Shown: positions 26,634 to 35,742, counted from the first letter of the stretch. The stretch: DNA of 64,000 bases from Paenibacillus spongiae (GCF_024734895.1 NZ_CP091430.1:3738501-3802500), one strand, 5' to 3'. Translations and numbers: made by a program. Notes: generated from the letters alone by a model not told the origin.

Positions 26634-27041
26634 ATGAAAATGAAGCTAGTTTCATTCGTAATAGTTGGTACACTTCTACTTGTACCAACTATTGCCTCTG
26701 CTGCAGTGACCGACGGTGATGTTGGATATGGAGTAGCCACCCCCGGACGAATCTGGGCCACGATAGACGCGGTGCTGGGGCTGATTAGCGCGATCCTCGC
26801 TGGGCTGTCTCTGGCTCGCTCCGCAGGATGTTTCGGCACCGGCAGCGGGCGACGCGGAGCCATCGGAGCCGCCGTGGTGGGGATAATCGTCATAGTTTAC
26901 GCAGTGCTGCATCTGACCATTTTCACTGGAGATTTCGGTACCGGCAGCGGGCGAGCCGGGGCCATCATTGCCATCGTGATGGGGCTGATCAGCATGGTCC
27001 TAGGTGGGTTGGCTCTGACCCGCTCCCGCCGCACCGGCTAA
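26634..27041 (+). CDS. DUF6223-like small membrane protein with signal peptide
   Basis: The 135-residue protein starts with a signal peptide (MKMKLVSFVIVGTLLLVPTI, cleavage likely after ASA) and contains GVATPGRIWATIDAVLGLIS, two repeated FGTGSGR(R/A)GA loops and three further hydrophobic helices, then ends with basic SRRTG. This composition matches DUF6223 proteins that I associate mainly with actinomycetes. G+C is high for the window. The role is unknown; it is divergent from the BaeSR-like pair and might be its target (inference). Confidence 0.65.
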   Translation: MKMKLVSFVIVGTLLLVPTIASAAVTDGDVGYGVATPGRIWATIDAVLGLISAILAGLSLARSAGCFGTGSGRRGAIGAAVVGIIVIVYAVLHLTIFTGDFGTGSGRAGAIIAIVMGLISMVLGGLALTRSRRTG

Positions 27042-27247
27042 CCCGACCATGGTGACTTCTGCTTCCTGTGATTTCTTCCATATGGCAAACAAGCATGAGT
27101 ATGCCGTTGAAACAAGCGATCTTGGAAGGCGTGGGGGGAGACAATTCAATGCCGGTTGATCCGTTCATTACGGGAGGATAAACATGATTAGGAAACTAAG
27201 GACCTTCTCATTGTTCAAGTGATAGCCGCCGGGCTGCCCAATCTGCC

Positions 27248-27280
27248 AAACACGGCCTATGGGGTCGTGTTTTTGTTTTT
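27248..27280 (+). terminator. Rho-independent terminator
   Basis: AAACACGGCC pairs with GGTCGTGTTT (10 bp with one G-T pair), followed by a long T-rich run. It stands 206 bases after the DUF6223-like gene. The rest of 27042-27469 shows no gene. Confidence 0.75.
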
Positions 27281-27469
27281 CGCTTATTTATAAAACGGAG
27301 GAGGGGTAAATGATATGGAAGGGAAGGAGGTTGAAGTGAATTTTTGGTGCGAGATTGACATTGTGGGAAGCTGATTTTTGAATCTCAATCCAAGGGAATG
27401 AGAACCTTTAAAGCGAATCTGAACAATCATTGGATTGTTTACAGAAACAATAACTGGGGATGGGGTGGA

Positions 27470-29017
27470 ATGAGAGTGAGAGTGAGAATTGTAACCATCA
27501 TTCTGTGCTGTCTGTTTTTCTTCCCACTATTCAGTTCAGCACGAATTGAGGGAAGCATGCAAGTAGAGCGATCTGAAACTTCAGTCTTCTCCGAAGTGGA
27601 TGCGTATATTGCTCGCGAAATGAAACGACAGCGTCTTCCGGGGCTGGCTCTCGCGATTGTACAGGGTGATCGCATTCTTTACCTTAAGGGATATGGCCGA
27701 GCCGATTTATCGGGTCGACCCGTAACGCCCGAAACCCCATTTGGAATAGGTTCGATAGGCAAGTCGATTACGGCCATGGCCGTTCTGCAGCTTGCCGAAA
27801 TAGGAAAAATCGACTTAGACGCGCCTATACAGCGCTATATTTCCAGTAAGTATATTGGTGCAGAGTTCATTACTGTACGTCAGTTACTTAATCAAACCAG
27901 CGGGTTCTCCCAAATCTCGACTTTTAGCAACACGCTGTCAAGCATCAACGATCAAGAGCAAGATGCTCTTGAGAAAAACGCCATTGCTTATGCGGAAAAG
28001 TTTTTAAAGAAAACCAAGCAAACCACCCATCCCTACATGTATTCGAACGCAAACTATGTACTGCTTGGCTATATCGTTCAACAAGTGTCCGGCCAGTCCT
28101 ATGGCGACTATGTGAAGGAACATGTTTTCAGCCCTCTATCCATGCATGACAGCTTCGTTACGCTCGATGAAGCCGCTGAACACGGACTTGCTACACCCTA
28201 TCGTCGGACATTTGGATACAACGTTGCCTATGATGGCCCCTATATCTTTATTCCAGGGGATGCGCCGGCGGGCTATCTCTATTCCAGCGCGAATGACATG
28301 AGCCATTACTTGATTGCCCAAATAAACGGCGGCCGATTCGAAGATTATTCCGTGCTCTCTTCGGAAGGCACGCGTCTGATGCAGACCGAACCTATGCCAG
28401 GGACGTACGCCATGGGTTGGATGACCGATCGCATTAACGGTTTACCTGTTATCGGTCAGCCGGGCGGCTCAATTGGCTTTCAAGCCCAAACTTATATTGT
28501 TCCGGAACAACAACTGGGAGTGATCGTGTTCGCTAACGTGCTTGACGCGATCGATGCCGCTTGGCCCAAAACACACGTCATTACAACTACCCACATCGCC
28601 TCCGGGGTTATAAACTTACTGAATGAACAACCGGTTGGAGGATCTTTCCTAAGCATTTCGCAGAAATACTTGCTTATGAATGGATTAATGTTCGTGCTTA
28701 GCGCATGGGTATTATACACGACCGCTCGAACCGCGAAGCGCTGCCTTTGGCCGTGGAAACCTCACCATTCTAGCCATACTGGAATATCTATTAAAGTGAA
28801 ATCAAAAATTGTTCTGGAATTCGCAGGTCTGTTTATTATCCTAATATTGAGTATGACTCAAGTTATGCCGGTATGGCATATTGCAACAATCTATCAGCCG
28901 GATGTAATCCTTTGGCTGAAGACGATGACTGTACTTATGGCATTGAAGGGAAGCATGGAAATAATTCGATTGGTTCGGTCGATTCGGCATGAAAAAACAT
29001 CAAAGTTGAATTATTGA
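27470..29017 (+). CDS. Beta-lactamase-fold serine hydrolase with C-terminal membrane helices
   Basis: The secreted penicillin-binding-like domain has the nucleophile motif SIGKS (SxxK) followed by ITAMAVLQLAE, and the second motif YSNANYVLLGYI (YxN). A signal peptide (IVTIILCCLFFFPLFSSA) precedes it, and the C-terminal ~120 residues hold three or so membrane helices. Relatives are D-aminopeptidases, esterases and FmtA/Pbp4b-like proteins. The start ATG 27470 (515 residues) puts the signal peptide at the N-terminus with GGGGTGG just upstream; the longer ATG at 27398 would place 24 polar residues in front of it. A terminator precedes the gene, so it is a separate unit. Confidence 0.85.
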   Translation: MRVRVRIVTIILCCLFFFPLFSSARIEGSMQVERSETSVFSEVDAYIAREMKRQRLPGLALAIVQGDRILYLKGYGRADLSGRPVTPETPFGIGSIGKSITAMAVLQLAEIGKIDLDAPIQRYISSKYIGAEFITVRQLLNQTSGFSQISTFSNTLSSINDQEQDALEKNAIAYAEKFLKKTKQTTHPYMYSNANYVLLGYIVQQVSGQSYGDYVKEHVFSPLSMHDSFVTLDEAAEHGLATPYRRTFGYNVAYDGPYIFIPGDAPAGYLYSSANDMSHYLIAQINGGRFEDYSVLSSEGTRLMQTEPMPGTYAMGWMTDRINGLPVIGQPGGSIGFQAQTYIVPEQQLGVIVFANVLDAIDAAWPKTHVITTTHIASGVINLLNEQPVGGSFLSISQKYLLMNGLMFVLSAWVLYTTARTAKRCLWPWKPHHSSHTGISIKVKSKIVLEFAGLFIILILSMTQVMPVWHIATIYQPDVILWLKTMTVLMALKGSMEIIRLVRSIRHEKTSKLNY

Positions 29018-29359
29018 GCAAACGTGAGAAAACAGAATTCTAGCGATTCCAGCCGAACTTCCGATCCGAATGAGGACTGGAAGTCCCATATTACGGGTGA
29101 TAAGAGGAACACTGCAGCGACCGCTGGGGCAAAACATAATTTTGACCGAGGAAGATTGTATCGGCTTTTAAGGCCGTAGGAGAAGGTTCAGTAAGGGTGT
29201 TAGATGACATGATATTTCGATAGCCGCGGCGACGGCCCTGGTCTCGCAACATTCGCTAAGAGAACAGTCAGCTTCTCTACTTACCGAGAAGTCGTTCATC
29301 AAGACTAAAGTTTGTAACGATAACGGAGAAAATAGCCCAGACACGGAGGACAAGGTTTT
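29018..29359. other. Gene-free stretch
   Basis: There is no supported ORF, hairpin with T-run or known repeat here. It includes a G+C-rich patch (GCCGCGGCGACGGCC near 29224) that faintly recalls repeat family B but cannot be aligned with confidence. Confidence 0.3.
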
Positions 29360-29563
29360 TTGCTCAGTGTATCGGAGGTGAAAGAACAGACCTGTAAACG
29401 TGATGACACTTCTTTAAGTGTGAGACGTTATGCAATAGGTACGGAATTTTCAAAAATGAAAAAGAACGATGGATGTCACTTGTATGTGTATGATAAAAAA
29501 GTCAAAGCTGACTATATAAACGAGAATGGTGAAGAAATGGGCTGCTCTTGGTGGTGGTCATAA
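29360..29563 (+). CDS. Small hypothetical protein
   Basis: This TTG-initiated ORF of 67 codons has a CGGAGGACAAGG ribosome-like stretch upstream. The peptide is polar with a lysine-rich middle (KMKKNDGCHLYVYDKKVK) and ends CSWWWS. No family is recognised and nothing in the context supports it, so it may be spurious. Confidence 0.3.
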   Translation: MLSVSEVKEQTCKRDDTSLSVRRYAIGTEFSKMKKNDGCHLYVYDKKVKADYINENGEEMGCSWWWS

Positions 29564-29661
29564 TCGTAGATGATACGGAAACTAAGCTGTTTAGGTGCTG
29601 AATATTATCGATTGTGCGTTCGGGTCCGGAATCAATCTGCTCGTAATGTAGTTAATTGAAT

Positions 29662-29695
29662 ATTGTTATATAGAAAGTATTGTTATATAGAAAGT
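29662..29695 (+). repeat. 17-bp perfect tandem repeat
   Basis: ATTGTTATATAGAAAGT occurs twice head to tail (29662-29678 and 29679-29695). It lies in the 329-base gap before the APH-like gene, where nothing else is seen. It could be a slippage product or a binding site. Confidence 0.6.
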
Positions 29696-29892
29696 TTTCC
29701 TAGAATTTAATTAGCATTTTTCGGTAAAATATTTAGTGGTAAAATAATGAAGGCATGATGCATCAATGTTAAACGTTGTCATATAAGTCTATTGAAAACC
29801 GGCTACAGCCGATAAACCTACTTGTAGAGAAATTAACAGGGATCCATCAGGAAACAGTGGGCAAGTCAAGAAATGCGATGAAAGGAGAGATT

Positions 29893-30966
29893 ATGACTTA
29901 TAACGAAGTTGTTAAAATCGGAGATACCTATTTACTTCCATTAGTATCAGAGCTGTACGGGATGGACGGTTATGAAATCAAGTCGGTTAAGGCTCATACC
30001 GGAGGGCGCAATGTCGTTTATACCTGTGAGAAAGAGGGCGCCGACGCGAAGATACTCAGAATCGCCTTCTTAAATGACAGAAGCCGGGAAGATTTTCTGG
30101 GAGAAGTTGAGTATATCAGGTATTTATTCGAGCATGGCGGCAGTGTCTCGGATGTATTCAGCTCCAGGAAGGGGAATCTGCTGGAAGAGATCACTCATAA
30201 TGATCATACTTTTTTTATCTGCCTGTTTAAAAAGGCCAAGGGAAAAATGCTTGCGGAAAATAATTATCTGTACCGGGAAGGAACTCCAATTACCGAATAT
30301 TATTATAATTGCGGTAAAGTCTTGGGAAAACTGCACCAAATATCGAAAGGGTATACTCCTGTCCATCGCCGGTATAGTTTTTTTGACAAATACAATGCCG
30401 AATATATCGATAGACTGATACCCGACTCCCTATTTCTGCTTAAGGAGAAGCTGGTACAACTTTTGAAAACCTTAGAAGGATTGGACAGGAACCGTGAGTC
30501 TTTCGGTATGATCCATTTTGATTACAACGACGGGAATTATTCGATCGATTTTGATACCGGGCAAATTACCGTCTATGATTTCGATAATTCATGTTTCGGT
30601 TGGTATATGTTTGACCTGGCAAGTCTCTGGACAAACGGAGTGGGCTGGATACAATTTGAACCAGATGCCGGTAAACGTAAAAAGTTTATGGATGATTATT
30701 TTGAAACCGTCCTCGCGGGATACAGATCCGAGACCAAGGTTGAAAACTCGATGTTGGATAAGTTGCCCTTATTTATCAAACTAAATCTCATGGAACGTAT
30801 TATAGACGAATTCGAGTGTATGCGGAATAATGGTGAAGAGCCGAAATGTAATGAGGAGTTGTCATATTGCATAAAATGCCTGGAAGACGATATCCCATAT
30901 ATGGGATTTTTCCATGAAATTTACTCGTGTGAAGAACCCTTTGAGTATGAGGAACGAAATATTTAA
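29893..30966 (+). CDS. Aminoglycoside phosphotransferase-like kinase
   Basis: This is a 357-residue member of the APH/choline kinase fold. The catalytic loop HFDYNDGNYSID (Asp and Asn) and the metal-binding VYDFDNSCFGWYMFDLA lie at about residues 210-245. The N-lobe carries VKAHTGGRNVVY in place of the P-loop-like strand. Such genes phosphorylate aminoglycosides, homoserine, choline or other small alcohols; the substrate here is unknown. The start ATG 29893 sits just behind AAAGGAGAG; 39 further in-frame codons upstream look non-conserved. Confidence 0.82.
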   Translation: MTYNEVVKIGDTYLLPLVSELYGMDGYEIKSVKAHTGGRNVVYTCEKEGADAKILRIAFLNDRSREDFLGEVEYIRYLFEHGGSVSDVFSSRKGNLLEEITHNDHTFFICLFKKAKGKMLAENNYLYREGTPITEYYYNCGKVLGKLHQISKGYTPVHRRYSFFDKYNAEYIDRLIPDSLFLLKEKLVQLLKTLEGLDRNRESFGMIHFDYNDGNYSIDFDTGQITVYDFDNSCFGWYMFDLASLWTNGVGWIQFEPDAGKRKKFMDDYFETVLAGYRSETKVENSMLDKLPLFIKLNLMERIIDEFECMRNNGEEPKCNEELSYCIKCLEDDIPYMGFFHEIYSCEEPFEYEERNI

Positions 30967-31037
30967 TCTTTTTGTAGCAGCCATTGAGAATTTAATAAGA
31001 GGCTTTTATAAATTAGAAACTTACCCGTAACATACAC

Positions 31038-31076
31038 AAGGCTGCCGTATGCAACAATCAATTGGCAGCCTTTAGC
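31038..31076 (+). terminator. Rho-independent terminator of the APH-like gene
   Basis: AAGGCTGCC pairs with GGCAGCCTT (9 bp, 17-nt loop), then TTAGCC. It stands about 72 bases after the stop. Confidence 0.65.
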
Positions 31077-31101
31077 CTTAATTAGTCGAGAATTGACCGT
31101 A

Positions 31102-31130
31102 ATTGTTAGAGGACAAGAACATTTAGCGTA
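31102..31130 (+). repeat. Dispersed repeat A
   Basis: GAGGACAAGAACATTTAGCG preceded by ATTGTTA. It shares the prefix TTGTTAGAGGACAAGAACAT with the copy at 16043. No gene is seen in 30967-31348. Confidence 0.6.
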
Positions 31131-31348
31131 CGTTGAGCTTTGCGCGAGCGTTAAAACTCTGTTTTAGATTACGCAGAAATAAAACCGCAGAGTTATATCT
31201 ATGGATTGGTTGGATTTCCAGCACAAATAGCCTGCGAGTTGGAAAGGCATCACGGATTCACGAATAGAACGATATGGTAATAAATAAAATAGAATATTCT
31301 GGTAGACTTGCTTTGCCAACATATGTGAATTGAAAAGGGGTTGGTTAA

Positions 31349-31550
31349 GTGAGAAAGCACATCCTGTTACTTGCAGTGATTTTAATTTTGACTGCATGTT
31401 CGAACTCCAATATTCCTCTCCCCTCTAAAGCGAAGAAATCCAAAACTTCTTGCACTTCGTTTGGGTGGAACGTGCTACTCGGTTCCCATCTCACACAAAG
31501 ATACAATAACTTGGTACGCGGATATAGCCAAGAAAAAAGGTTGGTCATAA
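31349..31550 (+). pseudogene. Frameshifted small lipoprotein gene
   Basis: GTG 31349 opens a lipoprotein signal peptide (HILLLAVILILTACSNS, lipobox LTAC). After about 30 codons a second frame gives the more protein-like KLLALRLGGTCYSVPISHKD then TITWYADIAKKKGWS, ending at TAA 31548. The two parts are in different frames, so one indel probably broke the gene. The lipoprotein family is not recognised. Confidence 0.5.
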
Positions 31551-31633
31551 TAGCCACGATGGGTGGAATTCGGCGGAACGATCAGCGTTTGCTTTGGGCT
31601 CATCACATACTTGCCACCGTCGATATCCATATA

Positions 31634-31680
31634 GACGGCCGCGGCCGACGCTGGCCTTGCCATTAAGCTAACAGGCAGGA
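31634..31680 (+). repeat. Dispersed repeat B
   Basis: GCCGCGGCCGACGCTGGCC, then TTGCCATTAAGCTAACAGGC and AGGATTA align with the B part at 19098-19143 (GCCGCGGCCGACGTGCTGGCC...AAGCTTAAGGGCAGGATAA). This copy has no A part. The rest of 31551-31931 has no gene. Confidence 0.6.
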
Positions 31681-31931
31681 TTATGGAATTTTTTAACGAA
31701 TAAATAATTTCAAGGAAATTGCGTCTTCTAATACTCGGAACTGATCTGAGAACCAGCAATGGCGATCATGGACATTGAATTTGAAGTAACTCTCGTTCTA
31801 GGGGCAGGAAGGCGCGTCCAAGGAATGTCGTGAACGAAGAACGGTAGTGAAGCGAGACGGGATGCACTGAAAACGCAAGTGATAATATAGTAACAACGAA
31901 AAATAGCTATTTAAAAAGGAGAATATAGCAT

Positions 31932-32519
31932 ATGTTGAGCAATAAAACGAATGATGCGGATGTAATCGGTTACTGCTGCATGAGATTTCCAGTCACAGAT
32001 TTGAAAACGTCGGTAGATTTTTATTGCAATGTGTTGGGCTATGAATTGAATTCGGCAGATTATCAGTTTGGAGAGGCACATGTTGCATTGAAAAATGGAA
32101 ACGGCCCGGGTATTTTTTTGATGGAAACCAAACCGGAAGATGTTACACAATTGAAGTTTGTCTTTCCTCATTCATTCTTTATCACAAGCAGCACGGGGCA
32201 CGTGACGATGGTTGAGATGTTAACGAATGATTTGCTCGCTTTGCATGAACGAATTAAACAAGCTGGGGGCCATATTGATAAAGAACCTGTATTTACTAAT
32301 GATTTCGGTTATTTCACCTTTTACGATCCGGACGGGCACTATATTCGGGCGGTCGAAGAAAGAGGCGTGTATTTCGACTTGAAACAAAGAATGAGTTCAA
32401 CACTCAAACGGGATCTGACGGAGCATGAGAATCAATTGCTATGGGGGCTATGTGAAAAAGCAAGTGTTGAACAGCAAAAGTTTCTCCGCTCCATCATCTC
32501 GGAAATCCGAGGTTCTTGA
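31932..32519 (+). CDS. VOC/glyoxalase-family protein with helical C-terminal extension
   Basis: Residues 15-125 form a VOC fold: RFPVTDLKTSVDFYCNVLGY at the start and FTFYDPDGHYIRAVEE at the end. A charged C-terminal extension of about 55 residues (LKRDLTEHENQLLWGLCEKA) is unusual for simple glyoxalases. Metal ligands are not all evident, so it may be a binding protein or a dioxygenase-like enzyme. AAAGGAG stands 13 bases before the ATG. Single gene. Confidence 0.8.
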   Translation: MLSNKTNDADVIGYCCMRFPVTDLKTSVDFYCNVLGYELNSADYQFGEAHVALKNGNGPGIFLMETKPEDVTQLKFVFPHSFFITSSTGHVTMVEMLTNDLLALHERIKQAGGHIDKEPVFTNDFGYFTFYDPDGHYIRAVEERGVYFDLKQRMSSTLKRDLTEHENQLLWGLCEKASVEQQKFLRSIISEIRGS

Positions 32520-32560
32520 GCAGGATTCGCAAAACAATCGGGCATACAATCGGAACCGGG

Positions 32561-32590
32561 TGATAGAGGATAAGAACATTTAGCGTACGG
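32561..32590 (+). repeat. Dispersed repeat A
   Basis: GAGGATAAGAACATTTAGCG is a copy of the A family and shares CATTTAGCGTACG with the copy at 31102. It begins about 40 bases after the VOC stop codon. Confidence 0.6.
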
Positions 32591-32651
32591 AACGGCTAAT
32601 AATCTTAAAATGAGTTTACGAAACTACCCGCAACTGCGCCAGGGGGGAATT

Positions 32652-32707
32652 TTTAGAGGACAAGAAAATATAGCCTACCGGATCCGCGTTTATCGCGGAT
32701 TTTTTTT
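32652..32707 (+). terminator. Repeat A joined to a Rho-independent terminator
   Basis: A repeat A copy (GAGGACAAGAAAATATAGCC) runs directly into ATCCGCG...CGCGGAT (7 bp, 5-nt loop; 32682-32700) and seven T. It probably ends the VOC transcript. The following 32708-33008 has no gene. Confidence 0.8.
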
Positions 32708-33008
32708 ACCATACATGTATTAGACAGAATATTATGAGTCCACGCGTGTTTTCCAATTACAAAACCGACAGACTCCGTAAGTATTAAACTACCTCCACTA
32801 ATCAGAACAGCGGTAGCTGTGTATGAAAAAATATCCTAGACTGACGCCGTACCCTCTGTCTATATTTCTAATCTTTATCAATTAAATTCTTAATTAAGCA
32901 TTTTCTTTATAAAGTGATTGGTGTATTATGGATATACAGACGAAAAACAAACTACAAGACGAAGAGTTAGATTTAAAAAATGAATGGAAAGGAGGAGTGA
33001 AACGATAT

Positions 33009-33347
33009 ATGCCGGCAGATATATTCTCGGCTTTAGCTGATCCCACTAGACGAAGAATTTTGGAAATGTTGGCGGACAATGACGGGTATCCCGCATCGGG
33101 CATTCACAACCAATTCCAATACAGCCCTCAGGCCATTTCCCAGCATCTGAAAATTCTTCGAGAAGCCAATTTGGTGCACGTGGAGAAAAAAGCGCAACAG
33201 CGCATATATCGGATTAACACCGCGGCCATGGTTGAATTGGAAGAATGGGTCCATAACATGAGACGGCGCTGGAGCAGCCGACTGGACGCGCTGGATGCCG
33301 TGTTAAAGGCGGAAATGGAAAAGCTGAAAAACGATCATAAGGAATAG
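33009..33347 (+). CDS. ArsR-family winged-helix repressor (AHSA1-linked)
   Basis: The 112-residue protein has the ArsR fold: FSALADPTRRRILEMLADND, then recognition-helix region SPQAISQHLKILREANLV and the wing KKAQQRIYRI. No metal-binding cysteine motif is present. It belongs to the ArsR group that is paired with an AHSA1/SRPBCC gene, which follows after 12 bases. The start ATG 33009 is preceded by AAAGGAGG at a slightly long distance; an in-frame ATG at 32928 is less likely. It probably represses its own operon. Confidence 0.87.
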   Translation: MPADIFSALADPTRRRILEMLADNDGYPASGIHNQFQYSPQAISQHLKILREANLVHVEKKAQQRIYRINTAAMVELEEWVHNMRRRWSSRLDALDAVLKAEMEKLKNDHKE

Positions 33348-33359
33348 GAGAACTATCCG

Positions 33360-33860
33360 ATGAATGCAAGTCCCAACAAGCAAGATATTGTCATTACGCG
33401 CGAATTTGATTATCCGGTAGAACTAGTTTGGAAGGCTTGGACGGATCCGACGCTGGTCATGAAATGGTGGGGGCCGACGAACTATACCTCGCCTCGATGC
33501 GAGATCGATTTTCGCGAAGGCGGGAAATACGTGTTCTGCATGCGCGCTCCGGATACGCACGGCGGCATGGAGTCGTACTCGGCTGGCGTGTATAAGAAAA
33601 TCGTGCCGATGAAGCGGCTTGAATTCACTTCATACTTATCCGACCGAGACGGAAACGCCATCGACCCGGTTCAAGTGGGCATCCCGTCGGATTTTCCGCG
33701 GAATATCGAGTTCGTTATCGAATTTATCGCCATAGGCGAACGAACGGAGCTTAAGATTACGGAGTACGGATGGACGGCCGGAGAGATGCTGAAAAACGCC
33801 ATCATAGGCATGAACCAGTCGTTAGATAAGCTTGTTGCAAAGTTGATTGATTTCAAATGA
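33360..33860 (+). CDS. AHSA1/SRPBCC-domain protein
   Basis: This 166-residue START-like protein begins DIVITREFDYPVELVWKAWT, then MKWWGP, a hallmark of the activator-of-Hsp90-homologue (AHSA1) branch. The fold has a ligand cavity; in bacterial ArsR-AHSA1 pairs the protein probably binds or senses a hydrophobic ligand. It forms an operon with the ArsR gene in front. A second ArsR-AHSA1 pair lies at 35743-36467. The biochemical role is not known. Confidence 0.87.
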   Translation: MNASPNKQDIVITREFDYPVELVWKAWTDPTLVMKWWGPTNYTSPRCEIDFREGGKYVFCMRAPDTHGGMESYSAGVYKKIVPMKRLEFTSYLSDRDGNAIDPVQVGIPSDFPRNIEFVIEFIAIGERTELKITEYGWTAGEMLKNAIIGMNQSLDKLVAKLIDFK

Positions 33861-33997
33861 AAAAAACCTCCGGGTCCCCGCCGCAAGTCATTGGGATGCC
33901 GCGCGGCTGGAAGATCCATGAGGTTTGCTTATACAGTGCAAATATATCATATAACAAATTAATGTCAACCTAACTAATTAGAATCGAGGAGATATAG

Positions 33998-34576
33998 ATG
34001 GGTAAAATTATTGCATCGGTAAGCTGCACGTTGGATGGTATCTTTACAGGACCGCAAGATGACGAGAATAACATGGTGAGTTGGGCAATGCCCGGAATTA
34101 TAGACTCCACCAACGACAATCTGGTTATGTTCCAGAAAGCTGACGCCATCTTGATGGGGTGGGTTAATTACGAAGGCCTTGCGAGCTATTGGCCATACCA
34201 AGAGGGGGAGTTCGCCGAAGCCATGAACAAGACTCCCAAGTATGTGGCCACGCGCAATCGCGAGCTTACGGAAGTGAAATGGGGGGACTTCGGCGACACA
34301 ATCTCCCTGCTCGCCGGCGATTTGAATGAACGTATAGCTGCGCTTAAGAGCGACATCGAAGGCAGCATCATCGTTCCGGGGAGTGCCGGCCTTGTGCAGA
34401 GTCTATTAAATGCCGGTTTCGTGGACGAAATCAGCATGATTATCCACCCTGTCGTTCTCGGGAGCGGCAAGAGATATCTGGAGAGCATTGCCGCAAGGAA
34501 CGACCTGAAGCTCATTGGCACCCAACATTATGAAACGAGCGGTTCCATGAGACTTCGTTATGAAGTGGTAAAATAA
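33998..34576 (+). CDS. RibD C-terminal/dihydrofolate-reductase-like protein
   Basis: The 192-residue protein has the DHFR-like fold: KIIASVSCTLDGIFTGPQDD, ADAILMGWVNYEGLASYWP and IIVPGSAGLVQSLLNAGFVDEI. It is the second such protein in the window and not closely similar to the one at 20276. It probably reduces a small heterocycle with NADPH, but no substrate is known. GAGGAG lies upstream. It has its own terminator and stands between two ArsR-AHSA1 pairs, a common company for these genes in Bacillota. Confidence 0.86.
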   Translation: MGKIIASVSCTLDGIFTGPQDDENNMVSWAMPGIIDSTNDNLVMFQKADAILMGWVNYEGLASYWPYQEGEFAEAMNKTPKYVATRNRELTEVKWGDFGDTISLLAGDLNERIAALKSDIEGSIIVPGSAGLVQSLLNAGFVDEISMIIHPVVLGSGKRYLESIAARNDLKLIGTQHYETSGSMRLRYEVVK

Positions 34577-34591
34577 CCAGGCATATAAAAT

Positions 34592-34629
34592 AAAGATCAG
34601 GCTAGTTTATAGCCTGATCTTTATTTTTC
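34592..34629 (+). terminator. Rho-independent terminator
   Basis: AAAGATCAGGCTA pairs with TAGCCTGATCTTT (13 bp, 5-nt loop), then ATTTTT. It is a very clear terminator for the DHFR-like gene. Confidence 0.92.
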
Positions 34630-34681
34630 TGGCTGAGCTTACCCTTACGTAGACCATTTTCATGTGGAGTTTAAAATATTG

Positions 34682-34732
34682 TTGACACGACACCAAATGG
34701 TGACCTAAAATTAAAATAACACTAAATGGTGT
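34682..34732 (+). promoter_or_regulatory. Promoter with paired palindromic operators
   Basis: TTGACA (34682) and TAAAAT (34706) are 18 bases apart and enclose the palindromic CACCA-AA-TGGTG (34691-34702). A second site, ACACTAAATGGTGT, lies just downstream of the -10 (34719-34732). Both sites follow ACAC(C/T)AAATGGTG. Placement between -35 and -10 and over the start point is ideal for repression, most likely by the ArsR protein encoded at 35743 (inference). Confidence 0.65.
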
Positions 34733-34964
34733 CCATTTCTAGTCATATTGGAAAGTTTGGAACCTGGATAAGTTTCACCTAAAGGATGAAAATGTGACAG
34801 TTGCTCTTTATTTTATAACAAGAATGGGGACATCAAAAGATATTACCGATGACTTTAGCTTTTTACAGGGAGAAAACCACGTTCTTTAGATGAATCCGTA
34901 ATAGCAAATGTACACTATTTCAGATAAGTAAGGTTTGCAATTTTTAAAAAAGGGAGACGGGGAA

Positions 34965-35672
34965 ATGAGTTTTTTTCAAGATTTATTCTCAATATTCAAA
35001 AAGAGAGAACTGATATTCTTAGAAAGCCACCAAGAATCAGAAGACGTATATTCTTTTCTATTTGAAAAAGAGAAAGATTTAACCTGGAAAGCAGGGCAAT
35101 ATGGTTTATTTAGTATTACTCATAAGACCATAAAAAATGCTACAAAACCATTCAGTTTGGCATCTGCTCCTACAGAGAATATTGTTAAAATAACAACGCG
35201 TATCAGTGATGACCCAAGTGATTTTAAGAAAGCGATGTTAGAATTAAACCAGGGAATGAAAGTCAAGATGAGTGGGCCTGTAGGGTCTTTTTATCTACAA
35301 GATGACAGTCCTTCGCTTCTGATTGCAGGTGGAATTGGAATTACACCATTTCGGTCGATCCTAAAACAAATAGAGGCAGAAGGGAATGGAGACGAGAAAC
35401 AAAGAAAACTACTCTATTTGGATGGCAAAAAGTCATATATCTACAAAGATGAACTTGATGAAATTGCTAAAAATACTTCAATAAGTGTAACTTATCTTGA
35501 TTCAAGAGATGACTTACATCAAGAAATGGATAAGTTTAACGCCTTATATAAAAACAATGGTAAATACTTTATTGCAGGACCGAAGTCAATGGTAGATTCT
35601 ATTTCTAGCCATTTACAAAATAATCATATTTCAAAACGAAATATCAAAAAGGATGCCTTTTTTGGGTATTAG
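34965..35672 (+). CDS. FNR-like flavin/NAD(P)H oxidoreductase
   Basis: The 235-residue protein has the ferredoxin-reductase fold: FAD-binding part TKPFSLASAPTEN, then the NAD(P)-binding part LLIAGGIGITPFRSILKQ and a late YFIAGPKSMVDSI. It lacks an iron-sulfur or globin domain, so it must pass electrons to a separate partner. The start ATG 34965 follows GGGAGACGGGG; a TTG at 34935 is weaker. The gene is A+T-rich compared with its flanks. It follows the operator-bearing promoter and precedes an ArsR-AHSA1 pair, which suggests one regulated unit. Confidence 0.85.
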   Translation: MSFFQDLFSIFKKRELIFLESHQESEDVYSFLFEKEKDLTWKAGQYGLFSITHKTIKNATKPFSLASAPTENIVKITTRISDDPSDFKKAMLELNQGMKVKMSGPVGSFYLQDDSPSLLIAGGIGITPFRSILKQIEAEGNGDEKQRKLLYLDGKKSYIYKDELDEIAKNTSISVTYLDSRDDLHQEMDKFNALYKNNGKYFIAGPKSMVDSISSHLQNNHISKRNIKKDAFFGY

Positions 35673-35742
35673 TTAAGAATGAATACGAATGGATTATTGA
35701 AGAAAGGGCTGTCCCTTGGTTAAAGCATAAGGAGGGGGTGTT

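Noticed and set aside
29662-29695. Tandem 17-bp repeat as a CRISPR or iteron array
   Set aside because: Only two units without spacers, and no cas or replication gene nearby.
33861-33927. AAACCTC...GAGGTTT inverted repeat after the first AHSA1 gene, as a terminator
   Set aside because: The loop is about 50 bases and no T-run follows; it may be an inner structured repeat, but the evidence is too thin.
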